A stretch of 43,062 nucleotides of DNA from Ruminococcus flavefaciens (GCA_902777125.1 CACYSQ010000018.1:1-43062); one strand, 5' to 3'. Shown: positions 24,179 to 33,486, numbered from the stretch's first letter. Numbers and translations: made by a program. Notes: generated by a model from the sequence alone, not told the origin.

Positions 24179-25422
24179 TCAGAATGAAAGAGAATGCTTT
24201 GAATATTGACAGCTCAAAATGCTGCGGCTGCTTTGCCTGCAAGGACGTCTGTCCCAAGGACGCGGTAACGATAGCAAGGGATAAGGCGGGTTTCCTTTAT
24301 CCTGAGATAGATAAGGAAAAGTGCATATCGTGCGGACTTTGCAGCAGGGTATGTGCTTATAGGAACGGAAATGACGGAATAAAGCCGCAGAAGGTATTTG
24401 CGGCGGCTTCAAAAAGCGATGCTGTACTGATGAATGCTGCTTCCGGCGGTATCTTTTCCGTTATGGCAGCGGAGTTCGTAAGGAACGGCGGAGTTGTCTG
24501 CGGTTCGGCGATGAGCAGGACGGAGAACGGCTTTGAGGTAAGGCACGTTTTCGCTGACAATGAAGCCGATCTGAAAAGGCTTGCCGGTTCGAAATACGTC
24601 AAGAGCGCAACGGACGGCGTTTTCAGAGAGGCTGAGGATATCCTGAGATCGGGAAAAAAGCTCCTCTTTTCGGGAACTCCCTGTCAGATCGCAGCGTTGA
24701 AGTCCTACCTGAGAAAGGAATATGAAGGTCTTATCACGGTCGATCTTATCTGCCACGGAGTCCCCTCACTGAAGCTTTTCAATGACTATATCAGCTTCTA
24801 TGAGAAGAAGAATTCCTGCAAGGTAACGGATTTCAGCTTCCGTGACAAGAGCAGGGGACAGGGAATGAATTACCGCATTACTGAAAAGAGCGGTGAAAAG
24901 CTCCGCGAAAAAGTCAAAAACGGCAAGCTGAGCTCGTATTTCGGAATGTTCCTGAAAGGCTCGACCTACAGGAAAAACTGCTATAGCTGTCCGTATGCTT
25001 CGGAAAAGAGAGTATCGGATATAACGATAGGCGATTACTGGGGCATATATCAGGAGCACTCTGACGAAATAAGCAGGGCAGGTCTCGACAACAGAAAGGG
25101 GATTTCCTGCGTTCTGATAAATACCGGCAAGGGCAGTGACTTCTGGGAAAGCATAAGCGGAGAGCTCAATTATTTCGAGTCTGAGTTCCAAAAGGTCGCC
25201 GCACATAACGACCAGCTTGTGAAGCCTTCTGCAAGGGCTGCAAACAGGAAAAAAGTGCTGAATTCATACATAAAGGATGGTTACAAGGCTGTCGATGAGA
25301 TATACAGCAGGGAAATAAGAATAAAAAAATATCCGTATATCCTCGAATTCTATATGCCTAAGAGTCTGAAAAGGAACCTGAAAAAGGCTGCGGAAGGCCT
25401 GAGAAATAAGGGAAGAAAATAA
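24175..25422 (+). CDS. FrhB-type (F420 hydrogenase beta-like) iron-sulfur protein
   Basis: A 415-residue protein with two N-terminal 4Fe-4S ferredoxin motifs: Cys16, 19, 22, 26 in CCGCFACKDVCP, and CISCGLCSRVC. The FrhB/FdhB N- and C-terminal domains follow (NAASGGIFS, FSGTPCQIAALK, CHGVPS, DYWGIY). The family is named for coenzyme F420 reduction, but Firmicutes members in polysaccharide loci sit beside pyruvyl transferases and have no settled role. A further cysteine pair lies in YRKNCYSCPYA. The ATG at 24175 overlaps the preceding stop; ATG 24184 is an alternative. A flavin/iron-sulfur redox step on a sugar or substituent is inferred. Confidence 0.88.
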   Translation: MIRMKENALNIDSSKCCGCFACKDVCPKDAVTIARDKAGFLYPEIDKEKCISCGLCSRVCAYRNGNDGIKPQKVFAAASKSDAVLMNAASGGIFSVMAAEFVRNGGVVCGSAMSRTENGFEVRHVFADNEADLKRLAGSKYVKSATDGVFREAEDILRSGKKLLFSGTPCQIAALKSYLRKEYEGLITVDLICHGVPSLKLFNDYISFYEKKNSCKVTDFSFRDKSRGQGMNYRITEKSGEKLREKVKNGKLSSYFGMFLKGSTYRKNCYSCPYASEKRVSDITIGDYWGIYQEHSDEISRAGLDNRKGISCVLINTGKGSDFWESISGELNYFESEFQKVAAHNDQLVKPSARAANRKKVLNSYIKDGYKAVDEIYSREIRIKKYPYILEFYMPKSLKRNLKKAAEGLRNKGRK

Positions 25423-25423
25423 A

Positions 25424-26515
25424 ATGAAGATATTACATTTACTGGCTTCGGGCGGTGCAGGGGGTATCGAGACCCTTTGCAAGGATATTTCTGCGACTGA
25501 TATCGTTGAAAACCACTTCATATTCGTCTGGTACGGCGGCTGTACTGCCGATGAAATGATACAGAACGGCACGAATACGGTCGTTCTCGGACACAGCAAG
25601 AAGTCTGTCGTAAAGACGTACAGGGCGATCTCCGATTATATAGAGAAGCACAAGATAGATGCGGTCATAGTTCACCACGAGGCTCCGGTGCTGTGGATAT
25701 ACCTCCAGCTTTTCAGGAGAAAATACAAGAAGCTCAAAACAGTCGTGTATATCCACGCTCACCTGAAAGACGTCCTGAAGCCCGAAAAGAAAAAGACTCA
25801 CGCGATAAGAAAGGCTATCCTCAAGCATACCGCGAAAAAATGCGACTATGTCATCGCTATCTCCGATATCGTAAGGAAGAGCCTTGTTGATGCAGGCTTC
25901 CGGCGTTCAAACATAAGAAAGGTCTATAACGGTACCGATCTTGCAAAATTCGCAAATCAGCAGAAAAAGGAACGCGGTGAAAAGACGGAGTTCATATTCG
26001 TCGGAAGACTTATAAAGGAAAAGGGCGTTCAGAATATTCTCGAAGCTGTTTCGCTGCTCGATAAGGAAACTGTAAGGAGCAGGCTGCATATCAGCATCGT
26101 CGGGGACGGCACATATGCCGATGAACTGAAGAAAAAATGCGGAGAGCTCGGTCTCGGTGACTGCGTTACGTTCTGCGGTAAGCAGCGCGATATCCCGGAA
26201 AGACTTGCCGGCTCGGACTTTTTCATACACCTTCCCGAATGGGAGGAGGGCTTCGGCATAACTCTAATCGAGGCTATGGCGGCAGGACTTCCGAGCATTG
26301 TCTATGACAGGGGAGCAATGTGCGAGCTCGTCGAGAACGGCAAAAACGGTCTCCTTATCGAGCCCGATGTTAAAAAGGCTTCCGAAGCCATAAAGTACGC
26401 CGTATCAGATATGAGCGATGAAGAATATGAGAAAATGAGCGGGAATGCTTCAGCTTACAGCAAAAAATTCTCGATCGAAAGCTGTGTATCACAGCTCAGG
26501 AATATATTGTCATAG
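25424..26515 (+). CDS. GT4 glycosyltransferase
   Basis: A 363-residue GT-B enzyme beginning ILHLLASGGAGGIETLCKDI. The C-terminal domain shows FIFVGRLIKEKGVQNILEAV and the EX7E motif in LPEWEEGFGITLIEAMAAGL. It starts one base after the preceding stop. It is the third glycosyltransferase of the operon, so the repeat unit probably has at least four sugars including the primer. Donor and linkage cannot be read. Confidence 0.9.
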   Translation: MKILHLLASGGAGGIETLCKDISATDIVENHFIFVWYGGCTADEMIQNGTNTVVLGHSKKSVVKTYRAISDYIEKHKIDAVIVHHEAPVLWIYLQLFRRKYKKLKTVVYIHAHLKDVLKPEKKKTHAIRKAILKHTAKKCDYVIAISDIVRKSLVDAGFRRSNIRKVYNGTDLAKFANQQKKERGEKTEFIFVGRLIKEKGVQNILEAVSLLDKETVRSRLHISIVGDGTYADELKKKCGELGLGDCVTFCGKQRDIPERLAGSDFFIHLPEWEEGFGITLIEAMAAGLPSIVYDRGAMCELVENGKNGLLIEPDVKKASEAIKYAVSDMSDEEYEKMSGNASAYSKKFSIESCVSQLRNILS

Positions 26516-26529
26516 AAGGAAGTTGATGT

Positions 26530-27768
26530 ATGCTCAATGGCAGTATTGTAAAAAATAAAAAAGGCGAATTTTCAATCAGCCTTACCAGGGTCGGGACCGA
26601 TCTGAAGACATGGTTCTTCCTGCTGCCGGCTTTCAAGCTGGCTATACTGGAATCGTATCCGGTGCTTGATAAAATGTACAGTCTATGGGGCTTTTTTTCG
26701 TTATCCGTTCTTGCAGCGATAGGGATCATACATGAGAGGATAGAGAAAAAAGCTCTTCTGTATGCCTCGTTCATGGTCGGATTTTGCGCGATATATTCGT
26801 TTATGACACTGGTATATACGACCGAAGCGTTTCTGGGTTCAGTATCGCAGTCAGTGCGAATGCTGCTTTTCCCGTTCTATATGCTCGCGTACAGGAACGC
26901 GAACTTCAAGGAGATCCTGACCAGTCTTTCGAGCTTCCTGAAAGCGATACTGATCTTGGATTCGGCTTCCATATTTGTCAATTACGACGGAAAGATACAG
27001 TATTCGCTTCTCGGTCTCGATAATACGGTCATATTCCTTATTATCCCGATACTCACGATAATAATGTTCAACGATCACTACAGCTGCGGGAAATTTTCCG
27101 CATCATCACTCGGAGTATTCCTGCTGTGCTTTATCGGAAAGCTCTATTCACAGGCGGTAACAGCCTGCTTTGCGATGGCAGTGTTTGTTCTGGCTTATTA
27201 TATCGTGCTCAGTAAAAAGAGGAATTTCATCGTCCGGGCTGCGGAAAAGGTGATAAATCCGACGGTAATGTTCGGTGTATTCGTACTGTTTACAGCGATG
27301 ACGATACTTTTTGACCTGACCCCGCTGTTCTCGGCGGTCTTCTCTGTCTTCGGAAAGGACGGAACGCTCTCGGGCAGAACAAGGATATGGGCATTGTCTG
27401 TCGATTCTATTTTCAGGAACCCGATAGTCGGCTACGGACAGGCTTATCCCGAATATTTTCAGAAAATAGTCGGTCTTTCCGTGTGGGATAAGGCTGCAAC
27501 GCATACCCACAATTATGCGCTCGAGCTTCTCTGGTCGTCAGGCATCATCGGAACGTTCATGTTCATGTATCTGTTCGTTATGGCGATAAGAAAGCTTTAC
27601 GAATACAGGTACATAAAGTCGGTAAGGCTCCTGAGCTGCGGATTTACAGCCTTCTGCGTCCTTATGATAACGGACTCTTACATCATGCAGCCCTCGATCA
27701 TGATACTTTGCTTTTTATGCCTGAATATTGAAAAAATATTGATACAGAAAATCACAAAGGGCAATTGA
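26530..27768 (+). CDS. Wzy-like O-antigen/EPS polymerase
   Basis: A 412-residue integral membrane protein with about 10-12 hydrophobic helices. The large outer loop contains LSGRTRIWALSVDSIFRNPI, VGYGQAYPEY and THTHNYALELLWSSGIIG, the Wzy_C ligase/polymerase signature with the conserved Arg and His. It should join lipid-linked repeat units on the outer face. The ATG at 26530 follows AAGGAAG. With the flippase at 30663 and the Wzz domain at 13354 it completes a Wzx/Wzy system. A ligase role is less likely in a Gram-positive. Confidence 0.85.
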   Translation: MLNGSIVKNKKGEFSISLTRVGTDLKTWFFLLPAFKLAILESYPVLDKMYSLWGFFSLSVLAAIGIIHERIEKKALLYASFMVGFCAIYSFMTLVYTTEAFLGSVSQSVRMLLFPFYMLAYRNANFKEILTSLSSFLKAILILDSASIFVNYDGKIQYSLLGLDNTVIFLIIPILTIIMFNDHYSCGKFSASSLGVFLLCFIGKLYSQAVTACFAMAVFVLAYYIVLSKKRNFIVRAAEKVINPTVMFGVFVLFTAMTILFDLTPLFSAVFSVFGKDGTLSGRTRIWALSVDSIFRNPIVGYGQAYPEYFQKIVGLSVWDKAATHTHNYALELLWSSGIIGTFMFMYLFVMAIRKLYEYRYIKSVRLLSCGFTAFCVLMITDSYIMQPSIMILCFLCLNIEKILIQKITKGN

Positions 27769-27792
27769 TGCTCCTTTGTTTTGGGGTGAAAT

Positions 27793-28863
27793 ATGAGAAA
27801 TATCTATATACTTACCTTTCAGAATGCTCTGAATTACGGAGCAGTTTTCCAGTGTACCGCGCTGTTCAGAACAGTTTCCGGCTTCGGAAAATGCCGTGTG
27901 CTTGATTACAGATGCCGGAAGATAGAGGACAGCTACAAGCTGTTTTCACTGAAATACCCGATAAAAAAGAACATCTACGGTGCTCTTGTAATGCCCGTTG
28001 TAAGGAAAAAGAGGAAGCTTTTTGACGAATACCTGAAAAAGAATATCAGGCGTTCAAAGACATATAACGGTCCCGATGAGCTTGTAAACGAGAGCTGGAA
28101 TGCCGATGACGTTTTCATCTGCGGAAGCGATCAGATATGGAATACTGAGCTTACGGACTTCGATAAGTCCTACTTCCTTGACTTTGCAAGGGGACATAAG
28201 AGGATATCCTATGCAGCAAGCTCCGGAAAGAGCATTGAAAAAAAGGAGCATGACTTTTTCAGAAATATGCTTTCTGATTTCGATGCGATAAGCGTCAGGG
28301 AAAAGACCCTGAAAAACGAGCTCGAGGCTATCGGTATCGAATGCAGACAGGTGATAGATCCTGTTTATCTTATGCCGAAGAACGAATGGCTGAAGCTCGC
28401 GGAGCCTGTTGATATGCAGAAGGACAGCTACGTTATGATATTCCTGCTCCAGAAATCCCAGAAGCTGCTCGAAACTGCGGTAAAATACGCAAAGGATCAC
28501 AATAAGACACCGCTTGTCATAACCAATATGGCAAGGAACAAGCTGCCGGGCGTGAAGTACGTTACAAGGTGCAGTCCCTCGCAGTTCCTTTCGTATATAG
28601 ACAATGCCCATTCGGTATTTACAAATTCGTTCCACGGTATATCCCTTTCGATAATATTCAATAAGAACTTCTATTTTGAGTTCCTCGGAAGCGGACATAA
28701 GACAAACAGCCGTATTCAGGATATCATCGAGCTTTTCGGCTTGCAGGAACGCAATATAGCTGTTACCGACTATTCGGCTGATATTGATTATACAGAGATA
28801 GTTCCCCTGATACAGGCTGAAAGGAAAAAGGCAATAGATTTTCTCAGTGAGAATTTAAAATGA
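27793..28863 (+). CDS. Polysaccharide pyruvyl transferase family protein (2)
   Basis: A 356-residue member of the same family as 23117, with the N-terminal YILTFQNALNYGAVFQCTAL, CGSDQIWN, YAASSGKS, DFDAISVREK and FTNSFHGISLS. The two copies are clearly diverged, so they probably modify different sugars. It starts after GGGGTGA and lies directly upstream of the MenD-like gene with a 28-base gap. Confidence 0.88.
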   Translation: MRNIYILTFQNALNYGAVFQCTALFRTVSGFGKCRVLDYRCRKIEDSYKLFSLKYPIKKNIYGALVMPVVRKKRKLFDEYLKKNIRRSKTYNGPDELVNESWNADDVFICGSDQIWNTELTDFDKSYFLDFARGHKRISYAASSGKSIEKKEHDFFRNMLSDFDAISVREKTLKNELEAIGIECRQVIDPVYLMPKNEWLKLAEPVDMQKDSYVMIFLLQKSQKLLETAVKYAKDHNKTPLVITNMARNKLPGVKYVTRCSPSQFLSYIDNAHSVFTNSFHGISLSIIFNKNFYFEFLGSGHKTNSRIQDIIELFGLQERNIAVTDYSADIDYTEIVPLIQAERKKAIDFLSENLK

Positions 28864-28891
28864 TATTATAATGAAAAAGGAGTAATATTAA

Positions 28892-30640
28892 ATGGCTTAT
28901 TCAGAAAAGGAAAACGTAAAACTTCTTATTGCTATGCTCAAAGCATATAATATCAGACATCTGGTATTATCACCCGGAAGCAGAAATATCCCCTTTGTTC
29001 ATATGGCTGAAAACGACAGCTTCTTCACCTGCTATTCCGTAGTAGACGAGAGAAGTGCAGGCTTTTTCGCGATAGGACTTATCGAGAGACTCAATGAGCC
29101 TGTAGGCATTTGCTGTACATCAGGAACAGCCCTCTGCAATTATACCTCCGCAGTCGCAGAGGCTTATTATCAGAGACTTCCGCTCGTTGTTCTTACTGCC
29201 GACAGACTTAACTATTTCCTTAATCAGAATGAGGATCAGATGGTGCCGCAGCTCGATATGCTGAAGTGCATCACAAAGGTAGCAGTACAGATCTCCACAA
29301 TAAAGGATTCCCAGGATTACTGGTATACGAAAAACCGTATCGAGGCTGCTCTCCTTGAACTTGACCACCACGGAAAGGGACCTGTCCACATCAATTTCAT
29401 CGTTGAGGACAAGTGTGCGAATACTGCCGACGTTACCTATGAAAAGCCTGACGATATCCCGAGGACATACAGATATGAGCTCGAAAAGAAGGGAACTGAC
29501 CTTTCAAAGTGCATAGCTGCCCTGAAAAACTCAAAGGTCATGGTCGTATACGGTCAGAGCTCAGCAGTATCCTCCGAAGAGTTAGCGGCACTCGAAGAAT
29601 TTGTAAGCCATTTCAACTGCGTTGTCGTAAAGGACCATATCTCAAATCTTTCCTACGACAAGGCTATCCTGCCATTCACTGCGATGAAGGCTCTCTCGGA
29701 AGGCGATAAGGCAAAGCTCAGACCTGATATCATCATCACTCTGAACGGCAACTGCACATTTATGCCGATGCTCAAGAAGTTCACCGGTGTCGGCGCAAAG
29801 CAGTGGGACGTTTGCGATGACGGTATTCTGAGAGACTGTCTGCACAACCTCAAGAAGATCTTTGAGGGCTCCACTATAGACTTCCTCAGAATGATGTCCA
29901 GAACCAACAATAAGTCGGACAACAGCTATTACGAGCTCTGGAAGAGCCACATTGATTCGATAGCTTCTCCTGAGCCTGAGTATTCAAGCATATATGCCGT
30001 AAAGAAGTTTATGGAAAATGTTCCCTCCGGCAGCATCGTCCACCTCGCAAACAGCAGTACCGTAAGATATGCGAATATGTTCCCGATGAATGAGAACATC
30101 AAGGTCTACTGCAACAGAGGAACCAACGGTATCGACGGTTCATTCTCAGCGTTCATGGGCAATGCGTCAGTCTCCGAGGAGCTTGCTTTCCTCCTCATCG
30201 GCGATCTCAGCTTCTTCTACGACATGAATGCCTGCTGGAACAGGTATTGCGGAAAGAATATCAGGATCATGCTCAATAACAATTCCGGCGCCGAGCTCTT
30301 CCACTACGACCACGGTGCAAAGATCAAGCGCATCAATGAATATATCGCCGCTGAGCACCACGCTTTCGCAAAGGGCTGGGTACAGTCAAGAGGCTTCAAG
30401 TACCTCTGCGCTCATAACGAGGAGGAGCTTGAAAAGGCTTGTGCCGAATTCTTCAGCAAGGATTCAGACCGTCCTGTTTTCTTAGAGGTATTTACAGACA
30501 AGAAAGCGGATTCCGACATCGTTCACAAGTATTTTGATGAGATCTCCAATCTCAGCTTCAAGGAAAGTGCTAAGAATGCACTCAAAAAAGCCACATATAA
30601 AAACGGTACTCTTTCAAAGCTCATTCATAAGCTTAAATAA
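28892..30640 (+). CDS. MenD-like thiamine-diphosphate enzyme in the EPS operon
   Basis: A 582-residue ThDP-dependent enzyme closest in motifs to MenD (SEPHCHC synthase). It has LVLSPGSRNIPF (Ser/Arg pair), DERSAGFFAIG (the Glu that activates ThDP), CTSGTALCNYTSA, the ThDP-binding GDLSFFYDMNACW with following LNNNSG, and NSSTVRYANMF plus NRGTNGIDGSFSAF, which in MenD holds the Arg residues for the acceptor. It differs where MenD has DRPxEL and GANQ: here DRLNYFLNQNEDQ. The ATG follows AAAAAGGAG. No other menaquinone gene is in the window, and the gene sits between a pyruvyl transferase and the flippase. I infer decarboxylative transfer from a 2-oxo acid to an EPS precursor; the true substrate is unknown. 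Confidence 0.85.
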   Translation: MAYSEKENVKLLIAMLKAYNIRHLVLSPGSRNIPFVHMAENDSFFTCYSVVDERSAGFFAIGLIERLNEPVGICCTSGTALCNYTSAVAEAYYQRLPLVVLTADRLNYFLNQNEDQMVPQLDMLKCITKVAVQISTIKDSQDYWYTKNRIEAALLELDHHGKGPVHINFIVEDKCANTADVTYEKPDDIPRTYRYELEKKGTDLSKCIAALKNSKVMVVYGQSSAVSSEELAALEEFVSHFNCVVVKDHISNLSYDKAILPFTAMKALSEGDKAKLRPDIIITLNGNCTFMPMLKKFTGVGAKQWDVCDDGILRDCLHNLKKIFEGSTIDFLRMMSRTNNKSDNSYYELWKSHIDSIASPEPEYSSIYAVKKFMENVPSGSIVHLANSSTVRYANMFPMNENIKVYCNRGTNGIDGSFSAFMGNASVSEELAFLLIGDLSFFYDMNACWNRYCGKNIRIMLNNNSGAELFHYDHGAKIKRINEYIAAEHHAFAKGWVQSRGFKYLCAHNEEELEKACAEFFSKDSDRPVFLEVFTDKKADSDIVHKYFDEISNLSFKESAKNALKKATYKNGTLSKLIHKLK

Positions 30641-30662
30641 TTCTGTCCGGGAGTAAGTATTA

Positions 30663-32069
30663 ATGAGCAGAGAAAAAGAACTCGTAAAGAATTCGATCAT
30701 TATTTCTATCGGAACCTTCCTTCCAAAGCTTGTCAGTCTCATAACCCTGCCGATAGTTACTGCGGGACTGACAAAGGCTGAATACGGCACATATGACCTC
30801 ATTACAACAATGGTGTCATGTGTACTGCCGTTCATAACTCTCCAGATCTATGCGGCTGCTTTCAGATTTCTTGTTGATGCGAGAAAGAACAAAGAGGAAA
30901 CAGAAACGATCATATCGAGCCTTCTGTTCTACATTATCAGCATTTCTGCCGTATCGCTGATAGCGGTATACTTTATACTGTACAAGCTCTCGATAATACT
31001 GCGGCTGATGATATGCCTGTATTTCTTCCTTGACACCATTGTCCTTACGATGCGTCAGGTCGTCCGCGGAATAGCAAAGAATATGATATATTCGATCAGT
31101 GCTGTGGTACAGGCTGTTTCCGAAATGGTACTGGTCGTAGTATCAATAAAGTATGCAGATATGGGCTTGATAGGTCTGCTGCTGTCGTTCAATATCGCTT
31201 TCCTTGCAAGCAATGCGGTGCTTATTCTGGGCGGAAGAGTTTTTTCATTCGTAAAGTTTAAAAAGATAAGCAAGAGCTCTATCATACAGATGCTCAAATA
31301 CTCATGGCCGCTCGTGCCGACGGTGCTTTCCGACTGGGTGCTCAGTATCTCTGACAGAACCGTTATCACTATATTTATCGGACTTGAAGCCACTGCTGTT
31401 TACGGCGTTGCCAATAAGATACCCTCACTGCTTAACCTGATAAAGACCACCTTCACCTATGCCTGGCAGGAAAATGCCTCCATATCGTCAGAAAGCGATG
31501 ATAAGGACGAATACTATTCAAGAGTTTTCCGCACGATCTATAACATCACAGTGGGTTCAACTGCAATGCTCATTGCAGGAACACCGATACTTTTCCATGT
31601 ATTCATAAAGGGCGATTATTCAGAGGCTTATCCCCATATCCCGATATTGTTCCTAGGCTTCTTTTTCTCACTCCTTTCTGCATTCTACGGCGGAATTTAT
31701 GTTGCAAACAAAAAGACGGTCTCTATGGGAGTGACTACACTTGCTGCCGCGGCGATCAATCTTGTTATAGACCTTATCTTCATTAACCTCATAGGTATTT
31801 ATGCCGCATCTATCTCCACTGTTGCAGGCTATCTGTTCCTCTTTATTTTCAGAACAGTAGATCTGCGGAATAAATACAATATGAAATTCCATTTGGTAAG
31901 AATGATGGCATACATAGGCGTACTGCTTGTTATGTGTGCGATATGCTGGCAGAGGATATTCATACTGAATTGTATCAATATACTGATAAGTATAGTATTC
32001 TGCTTTGCAGTGAACAAAAAGCTGATCTCCAAAGTTTTCAGGTCAGTATTCAGAAAAATTTCAAAGTAA
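30663..32069 (+). CDS. Wzx-type polysaccharide flippase
   Basis: A 468-residue membrane protein of the MOP/Wzx superfamily with about 12-14 helices. The N-terminus SIGTFLPKLVSLITLPIVT and the conserved EYGTYDLITT are typical. The Trp-rich segment YSWPLVPTVLSDWVLSISDR and KTTFTYAWQENAS match RfbX-like flippases. It moves the lipid-linked repeat unit across the membrane for the Wzy polymerase. The ATG follows GGGAG, 22 bases after the MenD-like gene. Confidence 0.9.
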   Translation: MSREKELVKNSIIISIGTFLPKLVSLITLPIVTAGLTKAEYGTYDLITTMVSCVLPFITLQIYAAAFRFLVDARKNKEETETIISSLLFYIISISAVSLIAVYFILYKLSIILRLMICLYFFLDTIVLTMRQVVRGIAKNMIYSISAVVQAVSEMVLVVVSIKYADMGLIGLLLSFNIAFLASNAVLILGGRVFSFVKFKKISKSSIIQMLKYSWPLVPTVLSDWVLSISDRTVITIFIGLEATAVYGVANKIPSLLNLIKTTFTYAWQENASISSESDDKDEYYSRVFRTIYNITVGSTAMLIAGTPILFHVFIKGDYSEAYPHIPILFLGFFFSLLSAFYGGIYVANKKTVSMGVTTLAAAAINLVIDLIFINLIGIYAASISTVAGYLFLFIFRTVDLRNKYNMKFHLVRMMAYIGVLLVMCAICWQRIFILNCINILISIVFCFAVNKKLISKVFRSVFRKISK

Positions 32070-32085
32070 ACAGAGGTAAAAGATC

Positions 32086-33255
32086 ATGAATTTAAAAGAT
32101 ATCGAACCGTTTACATTCAAATACGGCAGAAAGATCAAGCTTATAAAAAAGATTGGACTTAACATTAAGCTTAAGCAGTTGAACAGACACTGGATGAGTA
32201 AGAAGGATGTTGCAGCAGTCGAAAAAGCTCCTTCAAAAATGTCGGAGGTCCTTGAAAAGTACAAGTCATCGGAAAAGGACTATGTTGCTTCATTGAAAAA
32301 GAAGATCGCTTCCTACAGCAAAAAGGCAAACATCAGAATTGATGCCGAGACAGAGAAGGACATTCTTTTCAGTTCGCTCGCCTATGGTTTTATGCCCGAT
32401 GAGTATTACATCTATGAACTGAAGGACAAGACCTTTGAGGAGAGGAAAGCCTATATCTCCGAAAGAGAAAGGATAATCCTCTTCTATAATGTGAACGATA
32501 TAGTAAATATGCAGTATGCTCGTAATAAGCAGCTTACATATAAGCTCTACAAGGAGTTCTACAAGCGTGATGCGCTGGAGGTAAAATCTGCAAATGATCT
32601 TGATGCTTTCCTCGCGTTCGTTGAAAAGCACCCCGTATTCGTCCAGAAAAACGACAGAAAAAACTGCGGTCAGGGCGTAAAGCTCATCAATATAAACGAA
32701 ACCGGCTGCTCAAAAGAGGAATACTTCAAGAAGCTTGTTGCTGATGATGAATACCTCCTTGAAGAGCCTATAAAACAGGCTGTGCTCTCGGAATTCAACG
32801 AGTCATCAGTCAACACGGTAAGATGCAGAACGTATATCAATAACGGAAAGGTAAAGATAATGCACTGCAATATCCGTACTGGAAGAAACGGCGCATTTAT
32901 TGATAACGGTGCAGCAGGCGGAGTTATGGCAGGCATTGACCCTGAAACAGGTATTATTGATACTGACGCTATGACTGAATTCGGCGAGATCTTTACAGAA
33001 CACCCTGATACTCACAAGGTCTATAAGGGATATCAGATGCCTGATTGGGAGGGCTTGCGTAAAACTGCAACTGAGCTCGCATTGAAACTTCCAGATGTAA
33101 GGTGCGTCGGCTGGGACCTTGCTTACACAGAAAAAGGCTGGTGCCTTGTTGAGGCAAACGGAAGATCACAGTTTATCGGTCCGCAGCTTCTTTATAAGAA
33201 AGGCATCAAATCGGAGATCACCGAGGCTCTCGGCGTAAAGGAACTGTTCAAGTAA
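32086..33255 (+). CDS. Sugar-transfer-associated ATP-grasp protein
   Basis: A 389-residue protein with an N-terminal helical region (about 1-130) and an ATP-grasp domain. Visible motifs are FVQKNDRKNCGQGVKLI (ATP-lid lysines and Gly loop), YLLEEPIKQ, SVNTVRCRTYI, GGVMAGIDPETG and GWDLAYTEKGWCLVEANGRS (metal-binding Glu/Asn). It matches the ATP-grasp group found in polysaccharide loci (PF14397-like). ATP-grasp enzymes ligate a carboxylate to an amine or thiol, so it may attach an amino acid or another acid to the EPS. The substrate is unknown. It is the last gene of the operon, 16 bases after wzx. Confidence 0.85.
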   Translation: MNLKDIEPFTFKYGRKIKLIKKIGLNIKLKQLNRHWMSKKDVAAVEKAPSKMSEVLEKYKSSEKDYVASLKKKIASYSKKANIRIDAETEKDILFSSLAYGFMPDEYYIYELKDKTFEERKAYISERERIILFYNVNDIVNMQYARNKQLTYKLYKEFYKRDALEVKSANDLDAFLAFVEKHPVFVQKNDRKNCGQGVKLININETGCSKEEYFKKLVADDEYLLEEPIKQAVLSEFNESSVNTVRCRTYINNGKVKIMHCNIRTGRNGAFIDNGAAGGVMAGIDPETGIIDTDAMTEFGEIFTEHPDTHKVYKGYQMPDWEGLRKTATELALKLPDVRCVGWDLAYTEKGWCLVEANGRSQFIGPQLLYKKGIKSEITEALGVKELFK

Positions 33256-33345
33256 ACCGGTGCTTTCCGGCAGTGCAAGATCGAACGGCATCGGTAATAC
33301 TCATTCCCGGTGCGTTCGTCACAGGAAAAATCACAAACTAAAAGG

Positions 33346-33368
33346 CGGCAGAGCGATCTGCCGTTTTT
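33346..33368 (+). terminator. Terminator of the 12-kb EPS operon
   Basis: CGGCAGA (33346-33352), GCGA loop, TCTGCCG (33357-33363), then five T and a T-rich run. It lies 90 bases after the ATP-grasp stop. From here to the next promoter (about 90 bases) I see nothing else. Confidence 0.85.
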
Positions 33369-33456
33369 GTTTTGAGCAGCGCGGTGCTGAGAACGGTCCG
33401 CTTCAATGCACCGCGGATAATCAACGGCATTTTTACGGAAAAGAGAGGCTTTTCCC

Positions 33457-33486
33457 TTTACATTTCCCATATATTTATGGTATAAT
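33457..33486 (+). promoter_or_regulatory. Promoter of the ABC-F gene
   Basis: TTTACA (33457-33462), 18 bases, TATAAT (33481-33486), with TGG before the -10. The leader is about 80 bases. Confidence 0.7.

Noticed and set aside
28892-30640. Menaquinone biosynthesis gene menD
   Set aside because: No menF, menH, menC, menE or menB in the window, substrate-loop changes, and placement in a tight EPS operon argue against a plain menD label.
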